From NCBI GenBank assembly GCA_023213315.1, contig JAKCPI010002967.1, positions 1-64,000 of the forward strand: a stretch of 64,000 bases of DNA, given 5' to 3'. Position 1 is the stretch's first letter. The number at the start of each line of letters is the position of its first letter. Below the pieces are notes generated by a model. That model did no database searches and had not been told where the DNA came from. It saw only the letters and a program-made list of their open reading frames with translations. Both the position numbers and the translations under genes were made by a program. This DNA is from Euborellia annulipes. Lineage: Eukaryota; Arthropoda; Insecta; Dermaptera; Anisolabididae. Positions 55,001 to 64,000 of this stretch are shown here, in pieces.

Positions 55001-58000
55001 TCCAATGAGCAAGCAGCTAGTAGTTTGTTCAATTTATATTTATTAAGGTGCCAGGCCCGACGTTTCGGCCGCATATTGGACCATCCTCAGGGCCAACATG
55101 CGACAGAAACGTCGTCACCTCTGGCACATTAATAAATATAAATTGAAAAAACTGCTTGGTCATTGGAGAAATTCAGAAACCTTTAATCTAAATACATATT
55201 ATCAGCTCTTCACCTCCGTCAAATAAATTTTCTCCTTTTTGTTTTATATAAAGTTTTTCTTATAATGGTATTATGTATAATATAAAGTATTCTGCCTGGG
55301 TAGTTGTATTTTCTATCTCTGTGATTCTTTAGCTAGTAGCTCAATTTATGTTATTTGTTGGTCACTTTTTGTTTTTGTTCAGAAATAAATATATCGGTGT
55401 CAAGTTCATTCATTGGAAATTTGTTATTAACAAAAAAAAAATAAATAAATAAAACCCAATAACACTGGGTTTTATTAATTGAAATCCCCAAAAAAACCCA
55501 ATGGGTTTTGCCCATCTGGAGAAATTCTATGCCACCCTTTAGATTCACATAGATATCGCAGACATAACTTATATGCAGACATTATTCTAGAAAGTACTTC
55601 GGTTGGTTTTTTTGTGGTTCAAGGGCACCAAGAAATCCTTTAGCTTAACAAAATCTAATATTGATTAGTAGACGAATAGGATTACCTGCATGAGGGCGAT
55701 GGTAAGAGCTGCACTTGCCAGGGTGAAAGTCAATTCAATCATTATAATTTGAAGACGAGTTCGGCAACCAACAGCTGAAATTGGACAACTTCCTGGAGGT
55801 TCACTTGATAGAGTTTCAATACAACATGAATCTGGGACCAGAATAGCCATAGATTCGTTGGAATATTTTTCTATTCCTATTGTAAATAAGCCAGCCCAAT
55901 CATCAGGTCCTTCAAGTCCACAACAATGGAGCTGAAATAAAAGTTAAGATGGAAATTTAACAACATGATGCTGGCCTTGGCCTTGTGAAGTAACCGGAAA
56001 ACTAATTAAGATTATAACTCGGGTGAATGAACCAAGAGATACTTTTAGAAATAGATTGCTTTTAAGATTGCTTTTTTTTTGAGAAAATCTCGTTGAAAAT
56101 ATCGTTACTATAAAAATAAATCCAATACTTTCTCTCTCTATATATATAGAATACATATATAAGTAAGAGAAAGTATTAATATCATTTGAATGAAAAAAAA
56201 AACAAACAAATTTCTTATTTATTCCATAATAAGATTTTTGATCTCATTCTTGCTTGCCATTTCCATTTTGAGGTTTGAGTGAACCCAGATATTTTTCAAT
56301 TGAGTCGCCAGATAACAATGGAGGTAACAATGGACTGTCAGTTTGGGATGATATTTGATTATTATCATTAATAAAATACAGAATTTCTCACTTTAAATTT
56401 TGTTCAGAGTCATCTACAGACATCGGTTGAGAAATATTGAAATAAATAGTAAACTATCCACCATTTATGCCCATTTGCACCAAAACATCTTAGTTCTTAA
56501 GATCACATTGAGCCTTCCATAACCTAAAAAGCGAAATGTGGCATTTTACTTATCAACTATTTATATAAGGAATAAATATTTTTTTGAAATATATCTTATT
56601 GTTATTATTTATGCAATAGAGGCACAAATAGAGGTTCTTAAGAGTCGATCTCCTGCTTTTCAAATTCAATTGTAAGATTTTATACGAGCTTAAGACCTAA
56701 GATGTGTTGATGCATTCGGGCATTAATAATTGATGTGATGTGGCTGTGAAATATCAATGAGAAGTGATGTGGAGGACCTCAGCCAGAAAGATTGTTAGCA
56801 TCTTTTTAACAATACAGACCCTTTAAACAAAACGTTTCGGCTAATTTAATTGCACCATCTTCAGTTGTCTTAGGTCCAATAAGACTCCAAAACAACTGAA
56901 GAAGCGCAATTAAATTAGCCGAAACGTTCTGTTTTATTAAATAGAGACTACCTTCCTGGCTTCTGTCCTCCACATCACTCTCTCACGGGCATTAATAATA
57001 TTAGACGGACTTGAAAAGAAGAATTATTTTTTTTTAACGAAATATTTGAAAAAATATTATTATAGGATTAAACGTTAATTAAAGTTTTAGAACCGGAAAA
57101 TAGGCACAATGAACCTTTTTGCAATGGAATGACCTTCATTATAATTGAGGAAATACATTATTCATACAAATAAAATTAAAAAAAAAAATTTTGTTCAAAA
57201 AATATTAAAATAAAAATAACCTTGGTTTGGACAAAATCCATAATTTCTTTATCCTCTTGATTAGACATATAATTATGCATCGTTTTGTTAATTCCGACAG
57301 TAAGTTCGTCTTTGATTTGGTCTTGTAAAACATAAGCAGCAACGCCAGCAGACAATTCCAGAATAAAGATAAATCCTAAAAGGACTGCAAACTAAAAAAA
57401 AAAAAAAATTTAATTAATCGTGATTGCCATTGATTCGGTTCTGGGAATTTCAAAGAAAAAAAAAATAAAGGAAATGGTTGGTGGCCTTCCCTTTCTCGAA
57501 GCGTGAAAGAAGTGTCATTGTGTATCGCTGCAAAAGTGTTAACGAGGAATTCGATGGTTCTGGAGCGAAATTTACCATTAATTTTTTAAAAAAACTTTGA
57601 AAATAAAAAAAAAAAAATTTTTTTTTTTGTTTGTCAACAAGAGTACGAAGATATTTTATTACTTTCTTTTACCTATATATGAAATATATAGTGAGAAAGT
57701 ATTGCGATCATGTCAAACATTCAATGTCGATATTTTGATGATTATAAACGTTTTGAGGTCCCCTGAGTCTAAAAATGTGGTTCCTTTTTTTCTATTATTT
57801 AAAACAAAGTTTGGAACGAAGGTGCTATGGGAAACTAATATATCTCGACACAAAAAAAAATCTGGTGCGACCAGTCACATCAGATTTTTTTTCTTACACT
57901 CCATTATTTTTATTTTGTGCCGTGGAGCGTAAATTCCACTAACTTCACGCATTGTCTAAAGTGTTTTTTTAGACATGCTGAAGTAAATTTTTTTTCTGAC

Positions 58001-61000
58001 TTGCAATCCTTAAGTTCAACCAAATGGACAATCTTCAAAAGGTTTTTTTCTTTAGAAAAGGGTAATCAAATTCTTTTGTTGTGTATTATTATTTAATTGA
58101 TTTTGACCTCTGTTTATTTTATTATTGGTTGTGTTTCTCAAATCAAATAAACCTAATTGGTTTAACTTCAAAGAAATATAATACATTTAACGAAAAAAGG
58201 GTTTCATTAAACACGATCGAACCATGAACCAGTGATTAGATTAGTAAATCAAATTCTTATTCAGATATAAGGCATATATATATCTTTGTTTTCAAAATTG
58301 AACAGTTGTTCTTCGTCACCTTGCCCCACTTTTATTAATTTATAGCGTCTGATAATTCAAGGAGCGTTGGGGAGTTATTGATAACAAATATTTTTTTATT
58401 ATTAGGAAAATTTTTAATTATAGACCACATTTTTGTATTAAATATTTATTAAAAATATATAACTGTACAACTCAAGGTTCACTTGAGTCAGAGCAAGTGC
58501 ACAGTACTTGATAACGGCTGTACAACGTTTCAACTGCTTATTCTGCAGCCGTTATAAGTACTGTGCTCCGACTCAAGTGAACCTTGAGTTGGAGCAAGTG
58601 CACAGTACTTGATAACGGCTGCAGAATAAGCAGTTGAAACGTTGTACAGTATTTATATATTTTTAATAAATATTTAATACAAAAATGTGGTCTATAATTA
58701 AAAATTCTCCTTATAATAATATTTCAAACCACAAAAGCTTTAATAAAAGTATTTTTTCCTCTTTGTTCTATATTTTAATTTTCTAATATTTGTTGGTTTA
58801 AACATTAGAAAATCATTTACGTTGATTTTCTCTCCAACAATACCTTAGTGTTCAGTTCACTTGAGTCGGAGCAAGTGCACAGTACTTGATAACGGCTGCA
58901 GAATAAGCAGTCGAAACGTTGTACAGTATTTATATTTTAATAAATAATTAATACAAAAATGTGGTCTATAATTAAAAATTCTCCTAATAATAATACTTTA
59001 GTATATAAAAAAATAACCTACTATTTTATTATGGTACTTTTCTTAGAAGCTTCTCGAGAATAACTTGTCGCATTGTTAAAACTGTTAGAAGGTTGCTGAT
59101 TCTATGTATTAAAAGACACTTGTCATATTTAAATGCCTTTTTTATGGGAAACAATGTGCCTACAAATTTTATATTTCATATAATATTGTACTCTACCTGC
59201 ATCTCGATGGTGTAAACCTTGAGATTGCCATTATTGTAAAACAATAATTTAAAAACATTTTTATGTTGTTGTAATATAATTTTTATTTATGCTTGTTTCA
59301 GATCATAAGAACTGAAGATGGCATTATCTAATTAAAGCCGAAACGTTTTCTTATATTGAGATTTGATAGAAGCTACCTTGTTTGGTTGACATCCTCTCTT
59401 CCTACGTATTATTTTTACCATTCATTATTATCATTATATTCTGGTACTAGTGGAACCATGACTCATCGGGAAATTTACGGAGACATGATCAAGGTCCTCC
59501 ATATTTATTCTACCATGAATTTAAAAAGAAAACTTAAAATACTTACCACCATAATCATGCAAGTACTTTCTTTAATAGCTCCACAGCATCCAAAGAAGGC
59601 AACTACGAAAATTATACATCCTATTATAATCATAAGAATAGCTGGTGAAATGAAACGATTTTCAAGGAAACGGACATTTTGTGAAAAAGTTGTTGCTACT
59701 AGAGCTCCAGTTACTATCACCAAGATGCCAGTTAGCTAAAAAAAATCAGAAAAAATGTATATAGAAGTATAGATGTGGAAAAGTCAAGAATTTTTTTATA
59801 ATTCAAAGTTAAACACTTTAAACTAGCTTTTTCAGCGGAATTTTCATATTCAGATTGAAACTCAAACAATAAAAATATACGTTTTTACATGTTGAATATT
59901 TTGTATATACAAGAAGATAATAGATAAAAGAAAAAAAAAACTTTATATTCGAATTTCTTATCAAAACTGATTATGGAGAATTTATATGCAACGTCATAAA
60001 CATCAAAGCAGTAACAATATGTTAATTATTCGTTGGTAATTTAAATGAATTTTTTTTTATTGAATTGGATACCAATCATTTGAAATAACTGGGGATGGAG
60101 TCTAAATGGCCTTAGCTGCCCAAAAAAACCTTAAACAAATTAAAATAAAAAAAAAACGGTCACTCCACGTAGAGTGTTTGGTAGAAAGTGTGCTGATATA
60201 TGCAACTTTTCCTATTCTTTCTAATTTGTCATATTTTGGATAAAATGTTACATTTACGGGCCTCTGTTGTTATTTTATTTTTACTAGTATAAAAATTATT
60301 AAATTATTTCTAATGAAAACTGCTGAATGAAGGATGATGAGAAAATGAGACAAAATTGGACCACGTTTTTTAACACATGAAGAAACTCAAATGGAGCGTT
60401 ACCAAGCTTGATCGTCAGTGTTAAAAAATGTGGTCCGATTTTGTCTCATTTTCTCATCATCCTTCATCCAGCAGTTTTTAAGCTGGATTTTGGACTCCAA
60501 CTCTTCCTATCACTCATTTTTTTGTTTTTCCCCACTCACGGTCAGATTTTGGAGTGTTGTGAAATGGCCGGCTATATTGAACAAATCGATGAAGCAAACT
60601 TTGATGACATTTACTAATATATTAGAAGGAGTCCTAGGAAAATGGGTAGGCTACATGGACCATGTTATGGCATAAAGGAACCAAGCCCCATTATGATCGA
60701 AAATGAGATAAGACCGCCATCTTGCAGGGAAAAAGAAGATCTACCTCTTTATTTAAATCACAACATTATTACTCTGTGCACTTTTTTTTGTATAAAACAA
60801 GAGAAAAAGTCATTGCCTTTAGTTTTGTTTACAATTGTGCAAATGCCCCTTATCTCAGATTTAGATTAATGGCTAGGTTCCTTCGTGCATAACATCGTCC
60901 ATATAACCTATATAGCCCCCACCTCCCAAAGATATTTTGGATCCTTACCCAATAATATTAAAATTATACTTATTATATTTTTTTATTTTAACCATTTTTA

Positions 61001-61469
61001 CATAATATTCGACTTTTAAGGGGTAGAATTTGTTTTAAAAATAATCTAGCGCCTCCATATTCATAATATAGAAGAGATTCTTAGGTGGATTAATATATTT
61101 AGGCCTAAATATATATTCTTTGCTTTTATTTATTGATTTTAATGGCTATCAGAAATGTTCAAACCCAAATTAAATATGAATTTATTAATCGAATAAAGTG
61201 TGAGAAATAGCCTATTATATATATATATATATGTCGTTTAGGCCTATTTAACATGTACAACTCAAACAAATCATTAATTTTTGAACAAAAGAAATTACAC
61301 AACATTCCAAAAACTTTGATAGTTGGAGATTATATTAACTTCACCTACCAAATAAAGTTAAAATAAAATTTTTATTAAAACAAAAAATAAAATTACTTAC
61401 CACCATGATGAAATTGAAAGTAAATAATAAATATTTAATACAAAGCATTCCTTGATTTTCTTGCCGCAT
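52037..61469 (-). CDS. Tetraspanin, 286 aa, five coding exons
   Basis: Coding exons: 61401-61469, 59547-59735, 57221-57391, 55686-55931, 52037-52222; all introns are GT-AG and phase 0. The protein starts MRQENQGMLCIKYLLFTFNF. Residues about 12-34 are TM1, a short loop follows, and 55-76 is TM2 ending in FFGCCGAIKE. TM3 is about 82-108. The large loop has HCCGLEGPDDW (CCG at 146-148) and six cysteines (146, 147, 179, 180, 192, 199), with N-glycosylation sequons near 121 and 168. TM4 is about 203-235, and the tail ends DPEKFSIY. It organises membrane protein complexes; the paralogue is undetermined. An acceptor at 61517 indicates a further 5' UTR exon upstream. Confidence 0.95.
52505..52640 (-). 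mobile_element. SINE fragment in tetraspanin intron 4
   Basis: T run (52508-52522), then AGGTCTTTTTTGTTATCTAT, GGTCATTTAGACCCCGTCC and GGTTGCGAACCCGG: the complement of the tail and B box of the tRNA-headed family. It sits in a larger unit with GACGGATTAATGCAATTTTC, as does a relative at 62983-63237. Confidence 0.6.
53265..53890. repeat. Foldback with hammerhead-like cores in both arms
   Basis: Plus 53796-53826 is exact: CTGAGGA, T, GGACAAA-TAAA-TTTTGTCC, GAAACGTCTTC, a seven-pair stem. The minus arm (53319-53349) has CAGAGGA and GAAACGTCTCC. The arms share AATGCCGAAGGAGACGTTTC and its mirror. The centre is filled by a homopolymer-rich insert (53404-53600). Confidence 0.7.
53404..53600. repeat. 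Homopolymer-run block (G, C, A and T tracts)
   Basis: Begins GGCCGTAGCCGGGG and consists largely of runs of one base. The order G-run, C-run, A-run, T-run, GGCCCCCC is similar to 25700-25811. It is probably a repeat whose run lengths are consensus-sensitive. Confidence 0.5.
53917..54000 (+). repeat. Fragment of the GCGGGGTCGGCGGAC repeat family
   Basis: CTTCTTCTTCTTCTGTCCTC, then CGGTGCGGGGTCGGCGGACC, nearly identical to 17483-17560. TATTTTTATATTATCTT occurs on both sides (53897, 53995), a likely target-site duplication. Confidence 0.7.
54640..54800. mobile_element. Diverged relative of the 51414-51621 MITE
   Basis: GTGATTATTTCATTGTTTTT and its mirror AAAAACAATGAAATAATCAC are shared with the other copy. 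The outer ends are decayed. Confidence 0.6.
54983..55188. repeat. Foldback with hammerhead-like core
   Basis: The outer arms carry GGTTTCTGAATTTCTCCAAT. Minus 55063-55090: CTGAGGATGGTCCAATATGC then GGCCGAAACGTCGGGCC; both boxes are exact and the short GGC/GCC stem II pairs. The right arm repeats ACAGAAACGTCGTC without the first box. Confidence 0.65.
56126..56175. repeat. Short ACTTTCTCTCT hairpin
   Basis: ATACTTTCTCTCTCTATATA and the mirror with TAAGAGAAAGTAT form the isolated terminal hairpin of the ACTTTCTC family, here without the body. It suggests the hairpin end can exist alone. Confidence 0.5.
56720..57000. repeat. Foldback with hammerhead-like cores in both arms
   Basis: Minus 56835-56864: CTGAAGATGGTGCAATTAAA then TTAGCCGAAACGTTTTG. 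Plus 56896-56924: CTGAAGAAGCGCAATTAAAT then TAGCCGAAACGTTCTG. Both boxes are exact in both arms; stem II is only GGC/GCC or shorter. The outer arms match GATGTGGAGGAC, and CTTCCTGGCTTCTGTCC follows. Confidence 0.65.
57657..57900 (+). repeat. ACTTTCTCTTACC-family repeat, short copy
   Basis: Begins ATTACTTTCTTTTACCTATA and includes TCAATGTCGATATTTTGATG and GTTTTGAGGTCCCCTGAGTC; the microsatellite and central block are deleted. It ends near CAGTCACATCAGATTTTT. Confidence 0.6.
58408..58990. repeat. Foldback plus third partial copy, TTGAGTCGGAGCAAGTGCAC family
   Basis: The arms (AATTATAGACCACATTTTTG and its mirror) enclose repeated AGTGCACAGTACTTGATAAC blocks. The stem CTGCAGAATAAGCAG is followed by TTGAAACGTTGTACAG in three places (minus strand near 58530; plus strand near 58630 and 58910). 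The GAAACGTT part resembles the hammerhead-like group, but the CTGANGA box is absent. Confidence 0.6.
59312..59343 (+). other. Hammerhead-like core motif in tetraspanin intron 2
   Basis: CTGAAGATGGCATTATCTAA then TTAAAGCCGAAACGTTTTC: both boxes are exact, with a GGC/GCC stem. It is similar to the 56835 and 56896 cores but with no clear second arm. Confidence 0.4.
60060..60160 (+). mobile_element. SINE tail fragment
   Basis: AATTGGATACCAATCATTTG, GGAGTCTAAATGGCCTTAGC, TGCCCAAAAAAACCTTAAAC: the tail of the tRNA-headed family in the plus orientation. The head is absent. Confidence 0.55.
60318..60478. repeat. Short foldback
   Basis: CTGCTGAATGAAGGATGATG, then AGAAAATGAGACAAAATTGG, is mirrored at 60430-60478. 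The centre is near 60395. Confidence 0.65.
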
Positions 61470-61909
61470 TTTGTCACAATTTTTTATTTTAACACTCCGA
61501 CGTGGAAACTAGATCACTACAAAAAAAAAATAATTTTATATGAGCTTATCTATCTCTTTTATTTTTTTTATCAATTATTATCAAAAATCAACAAGTTTTA
61601 TCTTTTTTCTCCTGACTTGTCTCTCTATGATCGAACCAAGTCACCTTTTGCTGGGCCTCTCCTTCCCTCTCTCTCTTTCTATCTGTTAATTTATTTTAGC
61701 ATTCACTGATAACAGGTATAATATATATTATATACAAATGATAAAAAAAAAGGAAAAATAAATTATAAATTTTAGAGGTTTAAAAAAATTTCATTTTTTT
61801 TTCTAATAAATATAAACAAGCTTTATTTATATTTATTGTTGATTTTTTTTTTTATTTATTAAGCAAAACTCAGATTCTCCACTTTTGGGTGAAGTACATT
61901 TTTCCTTTC

Positions 61910-63300
61910 TCTTACCTATGTATGTAATATATAGAGAGAAAATATTGCTATCATGTCAAAAATTAATTGTCGAGAATTTGATGGTTATATGCATACATAT
62001 TTTGAGGTCCCTTGAGTCCAAAAAAGTGGGTCCCGCATATTGGTCTAGGAGGTGTGTACATTTTTAAACATGAAGGAAATGAGCTAGGACTGGCTGTGAG
62101 TATCAAATGTTACAGATGGTAGTTGTTCAGTACAAGTAACCTTTCAACTAAACACATACCGTTGTATGATATTAAGATCATTGTTAAGTCTTTCAACGAA
62201 TACATTGTTAATGTTTGTTGAGATTGTCTAATAATGTCAACCGACTATCTTGTCACTACCATCTGTAATATTTGACATTTGACAATATTTGGGCGCTCGA
62301 AACGTCGACAGAATAAATTTGTTTTTTATTTTCCTTGGCTGACTCCTTTCCACGCAACTATAGTTTATACTTAAGTTAGCCCCCCTCCCCCCTTAGGCCT
62401 GAAAATAAGGTTTTGATCAAAATCGGCAAAAATTTACTGAAGTACTTATTCATTTTTTCTCAATTTTCTCAAAATCGGCTCTAATGATTTTGATTAGAAT
62501 TCAAAAATAAATTATTTTTTACATGCTCTTTAAAAAAGTAGCCCTACTAATCAGTAAAATTTCTCGTTAAAATTGTTTGAATTACAGTTTACTGTCGTAA
62601 TTTTTCAGTTTTTTGATTTTTTCAATATTGGCTATAACGATTTTGATTAAAAAATTCACAAATCAATTATTTTCTAGATCTTCTTTAAAATATATATTCT
62701 CATTTTGTACTGAAAATTGTTTAAAGCACACTTTACTGACGTTTTTTTATATTCATTTTTCGGCTCTTCCTTCCATAGAGCCAATGTTAAGTACCTATGA
62801 GGGATTTGTATGATAATTTCGATTCAAAAGGGGGTGGTCCGTCCCCCTTTGGGACTTTTTACACATTTTAAAAAATTATTTCCAATTCTTATAAAATTTT
62901 GTATTTATTTAGGATTCTCTATTATGTTATAAAATACCCAAATATGAGATTAACATTTTGAAAAATTACTATAGTTTATTTCCAGTGACGGATTAATGCA
63001 ATTTTGTCGGGGGGGGGGGGGGCGGTTTTTTTTTTTTTTTTTTTTTTTTATTTAAGGGCTTTGTGGGCATCTATGGCCATTTAGACCCATTTCCTATTTA
63101 TTTAAATTGTTTGGTAACAAATTCAATTGGAAATTAAAGCCCGGAAATCATAATTTCTTTAGATTACTAGTTTTTATAACATTGTGAATTTCTTCTCGGG
63201 GGGGGGGGCATCGCCCCCCCCTTTAATCCGCCCCTGTTTATTTCAAGCTATGAAAACGCAAGTTCGGAACTAAAGTGCTATGGAAAACTAAATATATGTC
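61910..63300 (+). repeat. ACTTTCTCTTACC-family repeat, diverged, with nested insertions
   Basis: TTTCTCTTACCTATGTATGT opens it. A foldback (62098-62340, ATCAAATGTTACAGATGGTA ends, with CGCTCGAAACGTCGACAG near 62295) and a G-rich element with an internal SINE tail (62983-63237, GACGGATTAATGC and TTTAATCCGCCCCTG ends) interrupt it. Confidence 0.55.
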
Positions 63301-63303
63301 GGC

Positions 63304-63630
63304 TAGGGTCCGACCGAAACAAGATTTTCAGCCGAAACCGAATATTCGGCTTCAACCTTAGTTCCGGCCGAAACCGAAACTTGTATTTCCAATAAAAAAA
63401 TTTATATCATTTTACCTTTTTTTTTTTTTTTTTTTTTAAATTTTTTTTTCCCTCGTGAAAATCATTTTACCCCTAAATTTTTTTCTCCCTTAAGTGCAAA
63501 TCATTTGACCTTTTTTTTTTTGCATGCGAGTCTCATCCCATCTTTTCAGACTCAGGTTTCGGCCGGCCGAAAGTTTCGGCTACTTTTTGGCCGAAACCGT
63601 AACAGAAACCGAATATTCGGTCGGTTCCTA
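63304..63630. mobile_element. hAT-like element with CCGAAAC repeats, copy 2
   Basis: TAGGGTCCGACCGAA and TTCGGTCGGTTCCTA ends; ATGTCGGC and ATGTCGAC flank it, an 8-bp duplication with one mismatch. It has fewer CCGAAAC units than 13166-13542. Confidence 0.8.
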
Positions 63631-64000
63631 ATGTCGACGCATAAAAATCTGTTGCGACCAGTCACACCAGATTTTTTTTGCTTGGCCCGAATCTAAATGT
63701 TGATCTACATGTGAATCATTTCAAATTATATAATATATGTAAACTGACATTCTACTATAGTGAAGAAGGGTTGAAAATTGAATATACTACTATAGTTGCA
63801 AAACTCAAATGCAATCTTTATTTTTTCGAATATTTGATGACGTTTAAAAAATGAAAAAAAAAATCGAAATTTCGGTTCTTGTTCGCAAAAATCTTGGCGA
63901 ATTTCTGAACCAGGTGGCAACGGCTCTGGACTAGGCGAAGATGATTAACGACGATACTTATTTACAAACAAGGCCGGCATCGGACGTCATTTAGATCCTG
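63631..64000. other. Right edge, end of ACTTTCTC-family block and possible SINE tail
   Basis: CGACCAGTCACACCAGATTT (63654) belongs to the interrupted repeat. GGACGTCATTTAGATCCTG at the very edge resembles the complement of the SINE tail box. No gene seen. Confidence 0.4.

Overview
The window is AT-rich, intron-bearing eukaryotic nuclear DNA packed with nested repeats. Its genes are animal: ribosomal protein eS21, the exon-junction protein Mago nashi and a tetraspanin. Low GC, short exons, hundreds to thousands of bases of transposon-filled intron, Penelope-like elements and many foldback elements suggest an invertebrate. An arthropod such as a copepod would fit, but nothing in the sequence fixes the species.

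Layout. 1-14 kb is almost all repeats: a possible 3' terminal exon at the left edge, a locally duplicated segment (780-2110 and 3895-5790), long palindromes (2761-3500, 4000-4893, 6498-8234, 11015-12545), a head-to-head pair of Penelope-like element 3' ends (8453-10988), tRNA-headed SINEs and hAT-type elements. 14.2-17.1 kb is the RpS21 gene (+), with a leader intron and a 5'TOP-like start. 17.6-20.3 kb is a 2.7-kb inverted duplication carrying a hAT element in both arms and a LINE fragment in one. 21.4-22.6 kb is another palindrome. 23.0-24.1 kb is mago nashi (-), with an uninterrupted reading frame. 25-31 kb is mostly unique AT-rich DNA with scattered foldback elements. 31.5-42.5 kb holds a phase-consistent set of minus-strand exons for an unrecognised His/Lys-rich protein. 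37-49 kb is dominated by a repeat family with ACTTTCTCTTACC hairpins and embedded GT microsatellites. 52.0-61.5 kb is a complete five-coding-exon tetraspanin gene (-) whose introns hold many mobile elements. The last 2.5 kb is repeats.

The most unusual theme is a motif resembling the hammerhead ribozyme core: CTGANGA, a hairpin, then GAAAC and usually GTC or GTT. I found 23 sites; 14 match both core boxes exactly. They lie in many otherwise unrelated foldback repeats and at the 3' end of the Penelope-like ORF. Hammerheads are known from Penelope-like elements and retrozymes, so these may be a diverse non-autonomous population of such elements. I could not establish the 5' cleavage-site strand, so catalytic activity is unproven. 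A second theme is a shared SINE tail (a CTAAATGGCC box followed by a GCCGAAAA box) attached to tRNA-like heads and to one 5S rRNA-like head.

Genes here are ordinary housekeeping or membrane genes and do not form a pathway; the interest lies in the mobile DNA.
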